DNA of 64,000 nt from Aristolochia californica (Eukaryota; Streptophyta; Magnoliopsida; Piperales; Aristolochiaceae): contig JARWKL010000006.1 in NCBI GenBank assembly GCA_029961685.1, positions 11,104,748 to 11,168,747 of the forward strand, in the 5' to 3' direction. Made by a program: the position numbers and the translations under genes. The notes beneath the pieces were generated by a model that was not told the DNA's origin, did not search any database, and saw nothing but the letters and a program-made list of their open reading frames with translations. Within the stretch, counting starts at the first letter, position 1. Each line of letters begins with the position of its first letter. Positions 52,534-64,000 of the stretch are shown piece by piece.

Positions 52534-55500
52534 GTTGAACTAGTGGAATTTCCCAAACTTTGATGTCAAAACTTTTTCGTTCACTGGTGGTGTGTGAAAA
52601 AATTTCTTTACTGACATTTATTGTTGTTTTAATTTTTTTTGCATACATAAACTCTAAAATTTTCATTTTGTTGTGATTTATTTGCCTTTTTTTCTTTTTG
52701 TTTACGAGATAATGGGAAAAGTGAAAACTCAAGTTTTGATTTAAGAAAAAGTATACATCTAAAATGGAAATGCACAAATTTAGAGAGTGATCATTCCAAA
52801 AAGTGTCTGTAATTTTCAGGGTTTGCCAACTCTTTCTAGTTTTTATATATTAGGTTTCACAATCATCGAGAAAAAGGGGAGGTAGAAGATTTTTAACTGA
52901 GTATTGACTCTCGATCCATAAGTCATTTCTTACAAAAATATAGCCCATTACTCATGATTGACCGATAAATCACTTTAAAATCATCTATGATTGTTTGGTA
53001 AATTTTTTTGTCATTGGACAAAATAATGGCTTCTATGACTCGGGTAGATATCTCACCGCACGTTTACTTGAGAATTTAATGAGGTTTGGATCCCATAGGT
53101 CATTTGCATCTTTAACATGTTTCAAGCTTGCATATCCATATTTAAAACTTGTATAGGATCAAATAGAAATCTCTTTCTTATAAAATTACACACAATTAGG
53201 GTTGTAGTAGTGGAATTTACCAAATTTAGATATCAAAACTTTTGTGTTCATTTGTGGTGTGTGAATAAATTTTCTTTACTTACATTTGTAGTTGTTTTAT
53301 ATGTTTTGGCATACATAAAGTCTAAAATTTTCTTTTTTTTGTGATCTATTTACCTTTTTATCTATTTGTTTACGAGATAAATGGAAAAGTGAAAACTCAA
53401 GATTTGATTTAAGAAAAAAGTATACATTTAAAAAGGAAATGCACAAATGTAGAGAGAGATAATTCCAAAATGTGTCCATAATTTTTAGCGATTGCAAACT
53501 CTTTCTTGCTTTTATATATTAGGTTTCGCAATCGTCGGGAAAAGGGGGAGACGGGGGATTTTTAACTAAGTGTTAACTCCCAATCCTTAAGTCATTTCTT
53601 ACAAAAATATAGCCCGTTATGAATGATTGATCAATAAATCACTTTAAAATCATCTATGATTGTTAGGTTAGCTTTTTTTTAAATGGGAATAATAATGGAT
53701 TGTTTGACACGAGTAACTATCCCACCGCATGTTCACTTGAGAATTTAATGAGGTTTGGATCCCACAGGTCATATTCATCTTTAAGATGTTTCAAGCATGC
53801 ATATCCATATTTAAAACATGTGTAGGATCAATTAGAAATCTCTTTCTTATAAAATGTCAAGCTATTAGGGTTGAACTAGTAGAATTTCCCTAAATTGGAT
53901 ATAAAAACTTTTTTGTTCTTTTGTGGTGTGTGAATAAATTTTATTTACTTATATTTATTGTTGTTTAAAATTTTTTGCGTATATAAACTCTAAAATTCTC
54001 ATTTTGAAGTGATCTATATGCCTTTTTATCTCTTTATTTACATGATAAAGGGAAAAGTGAAAACTCAAGTTTTGATTTAAGAAAAATGTTTACATCGAAA
54101 ATGGAAATGCACAAATGTTGAGAGAGATAATTCAAAAAAGTGTCCATAATTATTTGCGATTGAAAACTCTTTCTATTATATATATATATTAGGTTTAGCA
54201 ATCTTTGGGAAAAGGGGGAGGCAGAGGAGTTTTAACCGAGTTTTGACTCCCAATCCATAAGTCATTTCTTACAAAAATATAGCCCGATATGCATGATTGA
54301 CCGATAAATCACTTTATAATCATCTATGATTGTTAGGTCATATTTTTTGTAAATGTGCAAAATAATGGCTTGTTTGACTTGGGTAAATATCCCACCGCAC
54401 GTTCACTTGAGAATTTAATGAGGTTTGGATCCCATAGGTCATTTGCATCTTTAACATTTTTCAAGCTTGCATATCTATATTTAAAACATGTGTAGGGTCA
54501 ATAAGAAATCTCTTTCTTATAAAGTTCCAAGCTATTAGGGTTGAACTAGTGGAATTTCCCAAACTTGGATTTCAAAACTTTTGTGTTCATTTGTGGTGTG
54601 TGAATATATTTTCTCAAGTTAAACTTGTTATTGTTTTAAATTTTTTTGCATGCATAAACTCTAAAATATTCATTTATTTTATCTATTTGCCCTTTTATCT
54701 CTTTGTTTACGAGATAAAGGGAAAAGTCAAAGCACAAGTTTTGATTTAAGAAAAAAAGAAACATCTAAAATTGAAATGCACAAATGTAGAGAGATATAAT
54801 TCCAAAAAGTGTCTGGAAAATAGGGACTCTTTCTAGTTTTTATATATTTGGTTTCACAAACGTCGGGAAAAAGGGGAGGCGGGGGATTTTCAACTGAGTG
54901 GTGACTCCCAATCCATAAGTCATTTCTTACAAAAATATATTCCGTTTCGCATGATTGACAGATAAATCATTTTATAATGATTTATGATTGTTAGGTAAGT
55001 TTTTTTTGTAAATAGGCAAAATAATGGCTTGTTTGACTTGGGTAAATATCCCACCGCACGTGCACTTGAGAATTTATTGAGGTTTGGATCCCATAGGCCA
55101 TGCTTCAAAGATGCATATCCATATTTAAAACATGTGTAGGATCATTTAGAAATCTCTTTCTTATAAAATTCCAAGCGATTAGGGTTGAACTAGTGGAATT
55201 TCCCAAACTTGGATATCAAAACTTTTGTGTTAATTTGTGGTGTGCAATAAATTTTCTTTGCTTACATTTGTTGTTGTTTTAATTTTTTTTGCATACATAA
55301 AGTCTAAAATTATTATTTTGTTGTGATCTATTTTCTTTTTAATCTCTTTGTTTACGAGATAAAGGGAAAAGTGAAAACTCAAGTTTTGATTTAAGAAAAA
55401 AGGATACACGTAAAATGGAAATGCACAAATGTATAGAGAGATAATTCCAAAAAGTGTCCATAATTTTTTGGATTGCAAACTCTTTCTAGTTTTTAAATAT

Positions 55501-58500
55501 TTGGTTTCGCTATTGTCGGGAAAAGGGGGAGGCGGGGGATTTTTAACTGAGTGTCAATCCGAATCCATAAGTCATTTCTTACAAAAATATGTCATGTTAT
55601 GCATGATTGACTGTTAAATCACTTTACAATCTTCTATGATTGTTAGGTCATCTTTTTTGTAAATGGGAAAAATAATGGTTTGTTTGACTCAGGTATATAT
55701 CCCACTGCACGTTCACTTGAGAATTTAATGAGGTTTGGATCCCATAGGTCGTTTGCATCTTTAACATGTTTCAAACATGCATATCTATATTTAAAACATG
55801 TGTACGACCAATTAGAAATCTCTTTCTTATAAAATTCCAAGCGATTAGGGTTGAGCTAGTGGAATTTCCCATACTTGGATATCCAAACTTTTGTGTTCAA
55901 TTGTGATGTGTGAATAAATTTTCTGTGCTTACATTTGATGTTGTTTTAAATTTTTTTCGCATACATAAATTGTAAAATTTTCATTTTGTTGTGATCTATT
56001 TGCCTTTTTTTCTTTTTGTTTACAAGATAAAGGGAAAAGTGAAAACTCAAGTTTTGATTTAAGGAAAAAGTATACATCTAAAATGGAAATGCACAAATGT
56101 AGAGAGAGATAATTCCAAAAAGTGTTCGTAATTTTTAGGGATTGCAAAATTTTTCTAGTTTTTATATATTAGGTTCGCAATCGTCAAGAAAAGGGGGAGG
56201 CATGGGATTTTTAACTAAGTGTTGACTCCTAATCCATAAGTCATTTCTTACAAAAATATATCCCGTTATGCATGATTGACTGATAAATCACTTTACAATC
56301 ATCTATAAATTTTTCGTAAATGGGTAAAATAATGGCTTGTTTGACTCGGGTAAATATCGCACCGCACGTTCACTTGAGAATTTAATGAGGTCTGGATCCC
56401 ATAGGTCATTTGCATCTTAAACCTGTTTCAAGTATCCTTATCCATATTCTAAACACGGGTAGGATAAATTAGAAATCTCTTGCTATTAGGGTTGAACTAG
56501 TTGAATTTCCCAAACTTGGATATCAAAACTTTTGTGTTCATTTGTGGTGTATGAATATATTTTCTTTACGTACTTTTGTTGTTGTTTTAAATTTTTTGCA
56601 TACGTAAACTCTAAATTTTCATTTTGTTATGATCTACTTGCCTTTTTATCTCATTGCTTACGAGATAAAATGAAAAGAAAATATTCAAGTTTGGTTTAAG
56701 AAAAAAAGAATACATCTAAAATGGACATACACAAATGTAGAGAGAGATAATTCCAAAAAGTGTCCGAAATTTTTAGAGATTGCAAACTCTTTCAAGATTT
56801 TATATATTAAGGTTTCGTAATTGTCAGTAAAAGGCGGAGGTGGGGGATTGTAAACTGAGTGTTGATTCCTAATCCATAATTCATTTCTTAGAAAAACATA
56901 TAGCCCGTTATGCATGATTGACCTATAACTCACCTTACAATCATCTATGATTGTTAGGTATGTTTTTTGTAACTGGGCAAAATAATGGCTTGTTTGACTC
57001 GGTTAAATATCCCACCGCATGTTCACTTGAGAATTTAATCTTGTTTGGATCCCATAGGTCATTTGCATCTTTAACATGTTTCAAGAAGGCATATCAATAT
57101 TTAAAACATGTGTAAGATCATTTATAAATCTCTTTATTATAAAATTCCATGCTATTAGTGTTAAACTAGTGGAATTTCCCAAACTTGGATAGCAAAACTT
57201 TTGTGTTCAATTGTGGTTTGTGAATAAATTTTATTTACTTACATTTGTTGTTGTTTTAAATTATTTTGCATATATAAACTGTAAAATTTTTATTTTGTTG
57301 TGATCTATTTGCCTTTTTATCTTTTTTTTATGAGATAAGGGGAAAAGTGAAAACTCATGTTTTGATTTAAGAAAAAAGTATAAATCTCAAATGGAAATGC
57401 ACAAATGTACAGAGAGATAATTGCAAAAAGTTTCCGTAATTTTTAGGGATTGAAAAATCTTTCTAGTTTTTATATATTAGGTTTTGCAATCGTCGGGAAA
57501 AAGGGAGGCAAGGGATTTTTCACTGACTGTTGACTCCCAATCCTTAAGTAATTTCTTACAAAAATATATCCCATTATGAATGATTGACCGATAAATCACT
57601 TTACAATCATATATGATTGTTAGGATAGCTTTTTTGTAAATGGGCAAAATAATGGCTTGTTTAATTCGGGTAAATATCCTACCGCACGTTCACTTGATAA
57701 TTTAATGAGGTTTGGATCTGATAGGTCATTTGCATCTTTAACATATTTCAAGCATGCATATCCATATTTAAAGCATCTGTAGGATCAATTAGAAATCACT
57801 TTCTTATAAAATTCCAATCTTTTAGGGTTGAACTAGTGGAATTTCCCAAACGTGGACATCTAAATTTTTGTGTTCTTTTCTGGTGTGTGAATAATTTTCA
57901 TTCCTTACATTTGTTGTTGTTTTAAATTTTTTGCTTGCACAAATTCAAATTTTTTTTATTTTGTTGTGATCTATTTGCCTTATTATCTCTTTGTTTACGA
58001 GATATAGGGAAAAGTGAAAACTCAAGTTTTGATTTAAGGAAAAAGTAAACATCTAAAATGGAAATGCACATATGTAGAGAGAGATAATTCCAAAAAGTGT
58101 CCGTAATTTTTAGGAATTGCAAAATCTTTCTTGATTTTACATATTAGGTTTCGCAATCGTCGAAAAAAGGGGCAGGCGGGGGATTTTTAACTGAGTGTTG
58201 ACTCCCAATCCTTAAGTCATTTCTTACAAAAATATATCCCGTTACGCATGATTGACCGATAAATCACTTTAATTTCATATATGATTTTTAGGTAAGCTTT
58301 TTATTAAATAGGTAAAATAATAACTCGTTAGACTCGGGTAAATATCCCACCCCACGTTCACTCTAGAATTTAATGAGGCTTGGATCCCTTATGTTATTTG
58401 CCTCTTTAACATGTTTCAAGCATGCATATCCATATTTAAAACAAGTGCAGGATCAATTAGAAATCTCTTTCTTAAAAAATTCCAAACTAATAGGGTTGAA

Positions 58501-61500
58501 CAAGTCGAATATCCCAAACTTGGATATCAAAACTTTTGTTTTCATTTCTGGTGTGTGAATATATTGTCTTTACGTACTTTTCTTGGTGGTTTAAATTTTG
58601 TGCATACATAAACTCTAAAATTTTCATATTGTTGTGATCTATTTGCCTTTTTATCTAGTTGTTTATGAGATCAAGGGAAAAGTGAAAATTCGAGTTTGGA
58701 TTAAGAAAAAAGTATACATCTAAAATGGAAATTTACAAATGTAGAGAGAGATAAATCCAAAACGTGTCCGTAATTTTTAGGGATTGCAAAATCTTTCTTG
58801 TTTTTATATATTAGGTTTCGTAATCGTCAGGAAAAGAGCGAGGCGGGGGATTTTTAACTGAGCTTTGATTCCTAATCCATAAGTCATTTCTTACAAACAA
58901 AATATAGCCCGTTATGCATGATTGACCGATAAATCACTTTAAATTCAACTATGATTGTTAGGTAAGTTTTTTTGTAAATGGGAAAAATAATGGCTTGTTT
59001 GACTCAGGTAAATATCCCACCACACGTTCACTTGAGAATTTATTGTGGTTTGGATCCCATAGGTCATTTGCATCTTTAACATGTTTCAAGAATGCATATC
59101 CATATTTAAAACATGTGTAGGATCAATTAGAAATCTCTTTCTTATAAAATTCCAAGCTATTAAGGTTGAACCAGTGGAATATCCAAACTTTTGTATTCAA
59201 TTGTGGATAATGAATAAATTTTCTTTAGTTACATTTGTTGTGGTTTTAAATTTTTTTTCATACATAAACTGAAAAATTTTCATTTTGTTAAGATCTATTT
59301 GCCTTTTTATCTTTTCGTTTACGAGATAAAGGAAAAAGTGAAAACTCTACTTTGATTTAAGAAAAAAGTATACATCTCAAATGGAAATCCACAAATGTAG
59401 AGAGAGATAATTCCAAAAAGTGTCCAAATTTTTTGGGGATTGCAAACTCTTTCTACTTTTTATATAATAGGTTTCGCAATCGTCGGGAAAAAGGGGAGGT
59501 GGGGGGTTTTTAACTGAGCGTTGACTCCCAATCCATAAGTCATTTCTTAAAAAAATATATCCCGTTACGCATGCTTGACCGATAAATCCCTTTACAATCA
59601 TATATGATTGTTAGGTCAGCTTTTTTGTAAATGGGTAAAATAATGGCTTGTTTGACTCGGTAAATATCTTACCCCAGGTTCACTTGAGAATTTAATGAGG
59701 TTTGGATCCCATAGGTCATTTGCATCTTTAACATGTTTCAAGCACACATATCCATGTTTAAAACATGTGTAGGATCTATTAGAAATCTCTTTCTTATAAA
59801 ATCTAAGCTATTAGGGTTGAACTAGTGGAATTTCCCAATCTTGGATTTCAAAACTTTTGTGTTCAATTGTGGTATGTGAATAAATTTATTTACTTACATT
59901 TGTTGTTGTTATGAATTTTTTGCATTCATAAATTCAAATTTTTTTATTTTGTTGTAATCTATTTGCCTTTTTATCTCTTTGTTTACGAGATAAAGGGAAA
60001 AGTGAAATCTCAAGTTTTGATTTAAGAAAAAAGTATACATCTAAAATGGAAATGCGCAAATGTAGAGAGAGATAATTCCAAAAAGTGTCCATAATTTTTT
60101 GGGATTGCAAACTCTTTCTAGTTTGTATATATTAGGTTTCACAATCGTCGGGAAAAGAGGGAGGCAAGGGAATTTTTATTGACGGTTGAGTCTCATTCCA
60201 TAAGTCATTTCTTACAAAAGTATAGCCCGTTACGCATGATTGACCAATAAATCACTTTATAATCAGCTTTTTTTAAATAGGAAAAATAACTAGTCTTTTG
60301 ACCCGGGTAAATATCCCACCGCATGTTCACTTGAGAATTTAATGAGGTTTGGATCCCATAGGTCATTTGCATCTTAAACATGTTTCAAGCATCCATATCC
60401 ATATTCTAAACACGGGTGGGATCAATTAGAAATCTCTTTCTTATAAAATACCAAGCTATTAGGATTGAGCTAGTGGAATTTCCCAAACTTGGATATCAAA
60501 AATTTTGTGTTCATTTGTGGTGTATGAATAAATTTTCTTTACGTAATTTAGTTGTTGTTTAAAATTTTTTGCGTACATAAACTCTAAAATTTTCCATTTG
60601 TTGTGATCTATTTGCCTTTTTATCTCGTTGTTTATAAGAAAGGGAAAAGTGAAAACTCAAGTTTGGTTTAAGAAAAAAGTATACATCTAAAATGGAAATG
60701 CACAAATTTAGAGAGAGATAATTCCAAAAAGTGTCCATAATTTTTAGGGATTGCAATCTCTTTCTAGTTTTTATATATTAGGTTTCACAATAGTCGGGAA
60801 AAGGGGGACGCCGGGATTTTTAAGTGAGTGTTGATTCCCAATCCATAAGTCATTTCTTTGAAAACAATATAGCCTGTTACACATGATTGACCGATAAATC
60901 ACTTTACAATCATCTATGATTATTAGGTAAGTTTTTTTGTAAATGGGAAAAATAATGGCTTGTTTGACTCGGGAAAATATCCCACCACACGTTCACTTGA
61001 GAATTTAATGTGGTTTGGATCCCATAGGTCTTTTGCATCTTTAACATATTTAAACCATGCATATACATATTTAAAACGTGTGTAGGATCAATTAGAAATC
61101 TCTTTCTTATAAAATTCTAAGCAATTAGGTTTGAATTAGTGGAATTTCCTAAACTGGGATATCCAAAATTTTGTGTTGAATTGTGGTGTGTGAATAAATT
61201 TTCTTTACTTACATTTGTTGTATTTAAATTTTTTTTGCATACATAAACTGTAAGATTTTCATTTTGTTATGATTTATTTGCCTTTTTATTTTTTTGTTTA
61301 CGAGATAAAGGGAAAAGTGAAAACTCATGTTTTGATTTGAGAAAAAAGTATACATCTCAAATGGAAATGCACAAATGTAGAGAGAGATAATTCCAAAAAG
61401 TGTCTGTAATTTTTAGGGATTGCAAACTCTTTCTAGTTTTTATATATTTGGTTTCACAATCATCGAGAAAAGGGGAGGGGGTGTGGGTTTAACTAAGTGT

Positions 61501-62885
61501 GGACTCCCAATCCATAAGTCATTTCTTAAAAAAATATATCCCATTACGCATGATTGACCGATAAATCACATTACAATCATATATGATTGTTAGGTCAACT
61601 TCTTTGTAAATGGGCAAAATAATGGTCCCATAGGTCATTTTACATCTTTAACATGTTTCAAGCATCCATTTCGATATTTAAATAATGTGTAAGATCAATT
61701 AGAAATCTCTTTTTTTATAAAATTCCAAGCTATTAGGGTTGTACTAGTGGAATCTCCCAAACTTGGATATCAAAACTTTTGTATTCATTTGTGGTGTGTG
61801 AATCAATTTTCTTTTCTTACATTTTCATTTGTTTTCAATTGTTTGCATTCATAAATTAAAAAAAAATTATTTTGTTGTGATCTATTTGCCTTTTTACTTC
61901 TTTGTTTACGAGATAAAGGGAAAAGTGAAAACTCAAGTTTTGATTTAAGAAAAAAGTATACATAAAATGGAAATGCACAAATTTAGAGAGAGATAATTCA
62001 TAAAAGTGTCTGTAATTTTTAGGGATAGCAAACTCTTTCTAGTTTTTATATATTAGGTTTCACAATCATCAGGGAAAGGGGGAGGCAAAGGACTTTTAAC
62101 TGAGTGTTTACTCAAAATCCATTAGAAATTTCTTCCAAAACTATAGGCGGTTACACATGATTGACCGATAAATCACTTTACAATCATCTACGAATTTTAG
62201 GTTCGCTTTTTTGTGAATGGGAAAAATATTGTCTTGTTTGACTCGGGTAAATATCAAACCCCACGTTCACTTGAGAATTTAATGAGGTTTGGATCCCACT
62301 GGCCATTTGCATCTTTAACATGTTTCAAGCTTGCATATCCATATTTAAAACATGTGTAGGATCAATTAGAAATCTCTTTCCTATAAAATTCCACGCTATT
62401 AGGGTTGAACTAGTGGAATTTCCCAAACTTGGATATAAAAAATTTTGTGTTCATTTGGGGTGTGTGAATAAATTTTTCTAGCTTACATTTGTTGTTGTGT
62501 TTAATTTTTTGCATACAAAAGCTATAAATTTTTTATTTTGTTGTGATTTATTTGCCTTTTTATCTCTTTGATGATGAGATAAAGGGAAAAGTGAAAACTC
62601 AAGTTTTGATTTAGGAAAAAATTATATATCTAAAGTGGAAATCAAGAAATGTAGAGAGAGAAAATTCCAAAAAGAGTTCGTAATCGTTAGGAATTGTAAA
62701 ATTTTTCTAGTTTTTATATATTAGGTTTCAAAATCGTTGAGAAAAGGGGGAGGCAGGGGATTTTAACTGAGTGTTCACTCAAAATCCATAAGTAATTTAT
62801 CCCCAAACTATAGCCCATTTCGCATGACAGACCGATAAATTACTTTAAAATCATGTATGATTGTTAGGTAAACTATTTTGTAGAT
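52534..62885. repeat. Satellite array, about 667-bp units, 15.6 copies
   Basis: An AT-rich head-to-tail array. The marker GTTGAACTAGTGGAATTTCCC (or a variant) starts at 52534, 53201, 53870, 54540, 55184, 55850, 56491, 57160, 57827, 58495, 59165, 59816, 60464, 61130, 61738 and 62404. Spacing is 666-670 bp in most copies and 608-651 bp in those with deletions. Landmarks in each unit: GAGATAAAGGGAAAAGTGAA, TAGAGAGAGATAATTCC, CGCACGTTCACTTGAG, GGTTTGGATCCCATAGG. No unit encodes a protein; the short frames are by-products. Copies differ by perhaps several percent, so it is not freshly homogenised. It is flanked by copia gag on the left and an H LTR on the right. Confidence 0.95.
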
Positions 62886-63841
62886 TGTTATGGTCTCTAG
62901 CCATGGATCTAGTAACTCGGCGAGATACAGATGAATCCAGCACGTTACAAGGTTTTTGAACACTGTAAGGAACCAATAATCTCGTCTCCAACCACTGTTT
63001 ACGCAGGTAAGTTGAAACAGAATCCCTTTTGTCTAACATATGGATTTAACCACTAATCACACAGGTAAATTAAAACAGAATTCTAACCTGCTGTACTTAA
63101 GAAAATAGAATCTTGAGTTACCTCTTTGAATGAATTCAGAACTCCTCAGCTCAGATTCAGAACTCCTCTTCAGCCCAAAATTCGGAACTCCTCTGTCCAG
63201 AATTCGGAACTCCTCCTCAGCACAAAATTCGGAACTCCTCTGCCCAGAATTCGGAACTCCTCCTCAGCTTAGATTCGGAACTCCTCTTAAGCCCAAAATT
63301 CGGAACTCCTCTGCCCAGAATTCGGAACTCCTCCTCAGCTTAGATTCGGAACTCCTCTTAAGCCCAAAATTCGGAACTCCTCTGCCCAGAATTCGGAACT
63401 CCCAACCAGCAACAAGAACCCGTCCTCCTTCCTAGGTAGACTCGCGTCAAGACCGCTCCTTTTCTGGAATTTTCGTGAAAGAGATGATCTTCTCTTGCAG
63501 CTCAAAAGAGAAAGGTAATTCCTCTTCCTTTTCCTTCCAAGATCTTCTCAAAGACTCCCCAATGGATGCAGCAAACCCCCAAGAGAGTTCAAGCCAATAA
63601 CCCTAGAATAGAGAGCCCAGAAAGAACCTAAATTACCCTAGTTTATGCTAATTCCGAACTTGCTTTATTTCTCCATCCTTACCCCTTAAATAGGGTAATT
63701 AACATCAAAATAGGTTAGGGTTATAAAACACAATTCTACCCCTACCTTTAAGTCTTATTACAAATCAATAAAATTCAAAATTAAAAGCAACATAAATAAT
63801 AAAAGTAAAGTAGATGACTCAGTCTTATTGAGTCCATAACA
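62886..63841 (-). repeat. 3' LTR of second H-family element (956 bp)
   Basis: Plus-strand ends TGTTATGGTCTCTAGCC and GTCCATAACA. Same family as 1159-1939, but with an inserted minisatellite (63130-63410). Inserted at the satellite edge (flank TAGAT at 62881-62885); the other end lies beyond the window. Confidence 0.9.
63130..63410. repeat. Minisatellite inside the H LTR
   Basis: Units of 22-25 bp with core ATTCGGAACTCCTC, arranged in a 72-bp higher-order period (CTGCCCAGAATTCGGAACTC near 63240, 63312, 63384). Absent from the LTR at 1159-1939. The 101-codon plus-strand frame across it is a repeat artefact. Confidence 0.88.
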
Positions 63842-63868
63842 TCTGCCCCCCCCCCCCCCCCCCCCTTG
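63842..63868 (-). other. Polypurine tract with long G run
   Basis: Minus strand: CCAAGG followed by about 22 G and CAGA just before the LTR start. Grown by slippage, like the run at 14525. Confidence 0.85.
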
Positions 63869-64000
63869 GAGATCGAGCTTGACCTCAAGCTTGAAAGCTG
63901 GGTAGACCTGGTGAAAGTTTTCGAGCCGCTCCCATTTTGCGTAGTTGTGGCCGATTGCTGCCCAGTAATGGCATGCAGGGAGATGTCCGGTGGTTCTTCC
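63869..64000 (-). pseudogene. Internally deleted 3' end of H-family element
   Basis: Minus strand near 63940-63870 gives the chromodomain tail (WERLENFHQVYPAFKLE, KLDLQG). Immediately upstream, from about 63945 to 64000, the sequence is gag end/protease linker (EEPPDISLHAITGQ). The whole of RT, RNase H and integrase is therefore missing between them, making this a non-autonomous deletion derivative. Confidence 0.8.

Noticed and set aside
52534..62885. Many 60-90 codon frames in the satellite
   Set aside because: They recur with the repeat, lie on both strands, are broken in other copies and have no domain signature.
63130..63435. 101-codon Ser/Leu-rich plus-strand frame
   Set aside because: It is the translation of a minisatellite in an LTR.

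Overview
The window is plant nuclear DNA from a repeat-rich angiosperm genome; I cannot name the species. The signs are a plant-only GRAS regulator gene, fragments of plant calreticulin (with HDEL), a PMT-type methyltransferase and a GH1 beta-glucosidase, and many Ty3/gypsy and Ty1/copia LTR retrotransposons with tRNA-Met type primer sites. Only one ordinary intact host gene is visible: a single-exon SCL8-like GRAS gene at 4586-6349 (minus).

Left flank (1-8208): the 5' part of gypsy element H (LTR 1159-1939) sits in an older gag-protease fragment (I), followed by a GC-rich minisatellite, the GRAS gene, and AT-rich intergenic DNA.

Middle (8209-44530): a tower of nested LTR elements. Non-autonomous family C forms LTR-internal-LTR-internal arrays at 8209-11527 and a second element from 12224 to 44530. 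Gypsy element A (14609-44007, two 487-bp LTRs) is inserted in the latter. Athila-like element B (16956-38379) is inserted in A. Short-LTR element D (23979-36578, target duplication GATTT) is inserted in B. D holds chromodomain gypsy families X and Y, including a 1.2-kb inverted repeat of X. A also carries the small element E (38607-40869) and a TRIM (41543-41912).

Right part: element F (44531-48533) belongs to the same LTR family as E, but its interior is made of host gene pieces: PMT methyltransferase, an unrecognised segment, GH1 beta-glucosidase and calreticulin, joined almost in one reading frame and ending in a retroelement chromodomain tail. This multi-gene capture is the most interesting object here. 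Next come a decayed copia element G (48534-52533) with a tandem TRIM in its reverse transcriptase, a 10.35-kb satellite of about 667-bp units (52534-62885), and the 3' LTR of a second H-family element (62886-63841) running off the right edge.

Elements are named by letter (H, I, C, A, B, D, X, Y, E, F, G) only for cross-reference. Almost every retroelement reading frame has stops, frameshifts or lost catalytic residues, so the window is mainly a fossil record. Repeat boundaries were read by eye and may be off by a few bases. Some start codons suggested by open frames are not ATG; I noted this where it matters.
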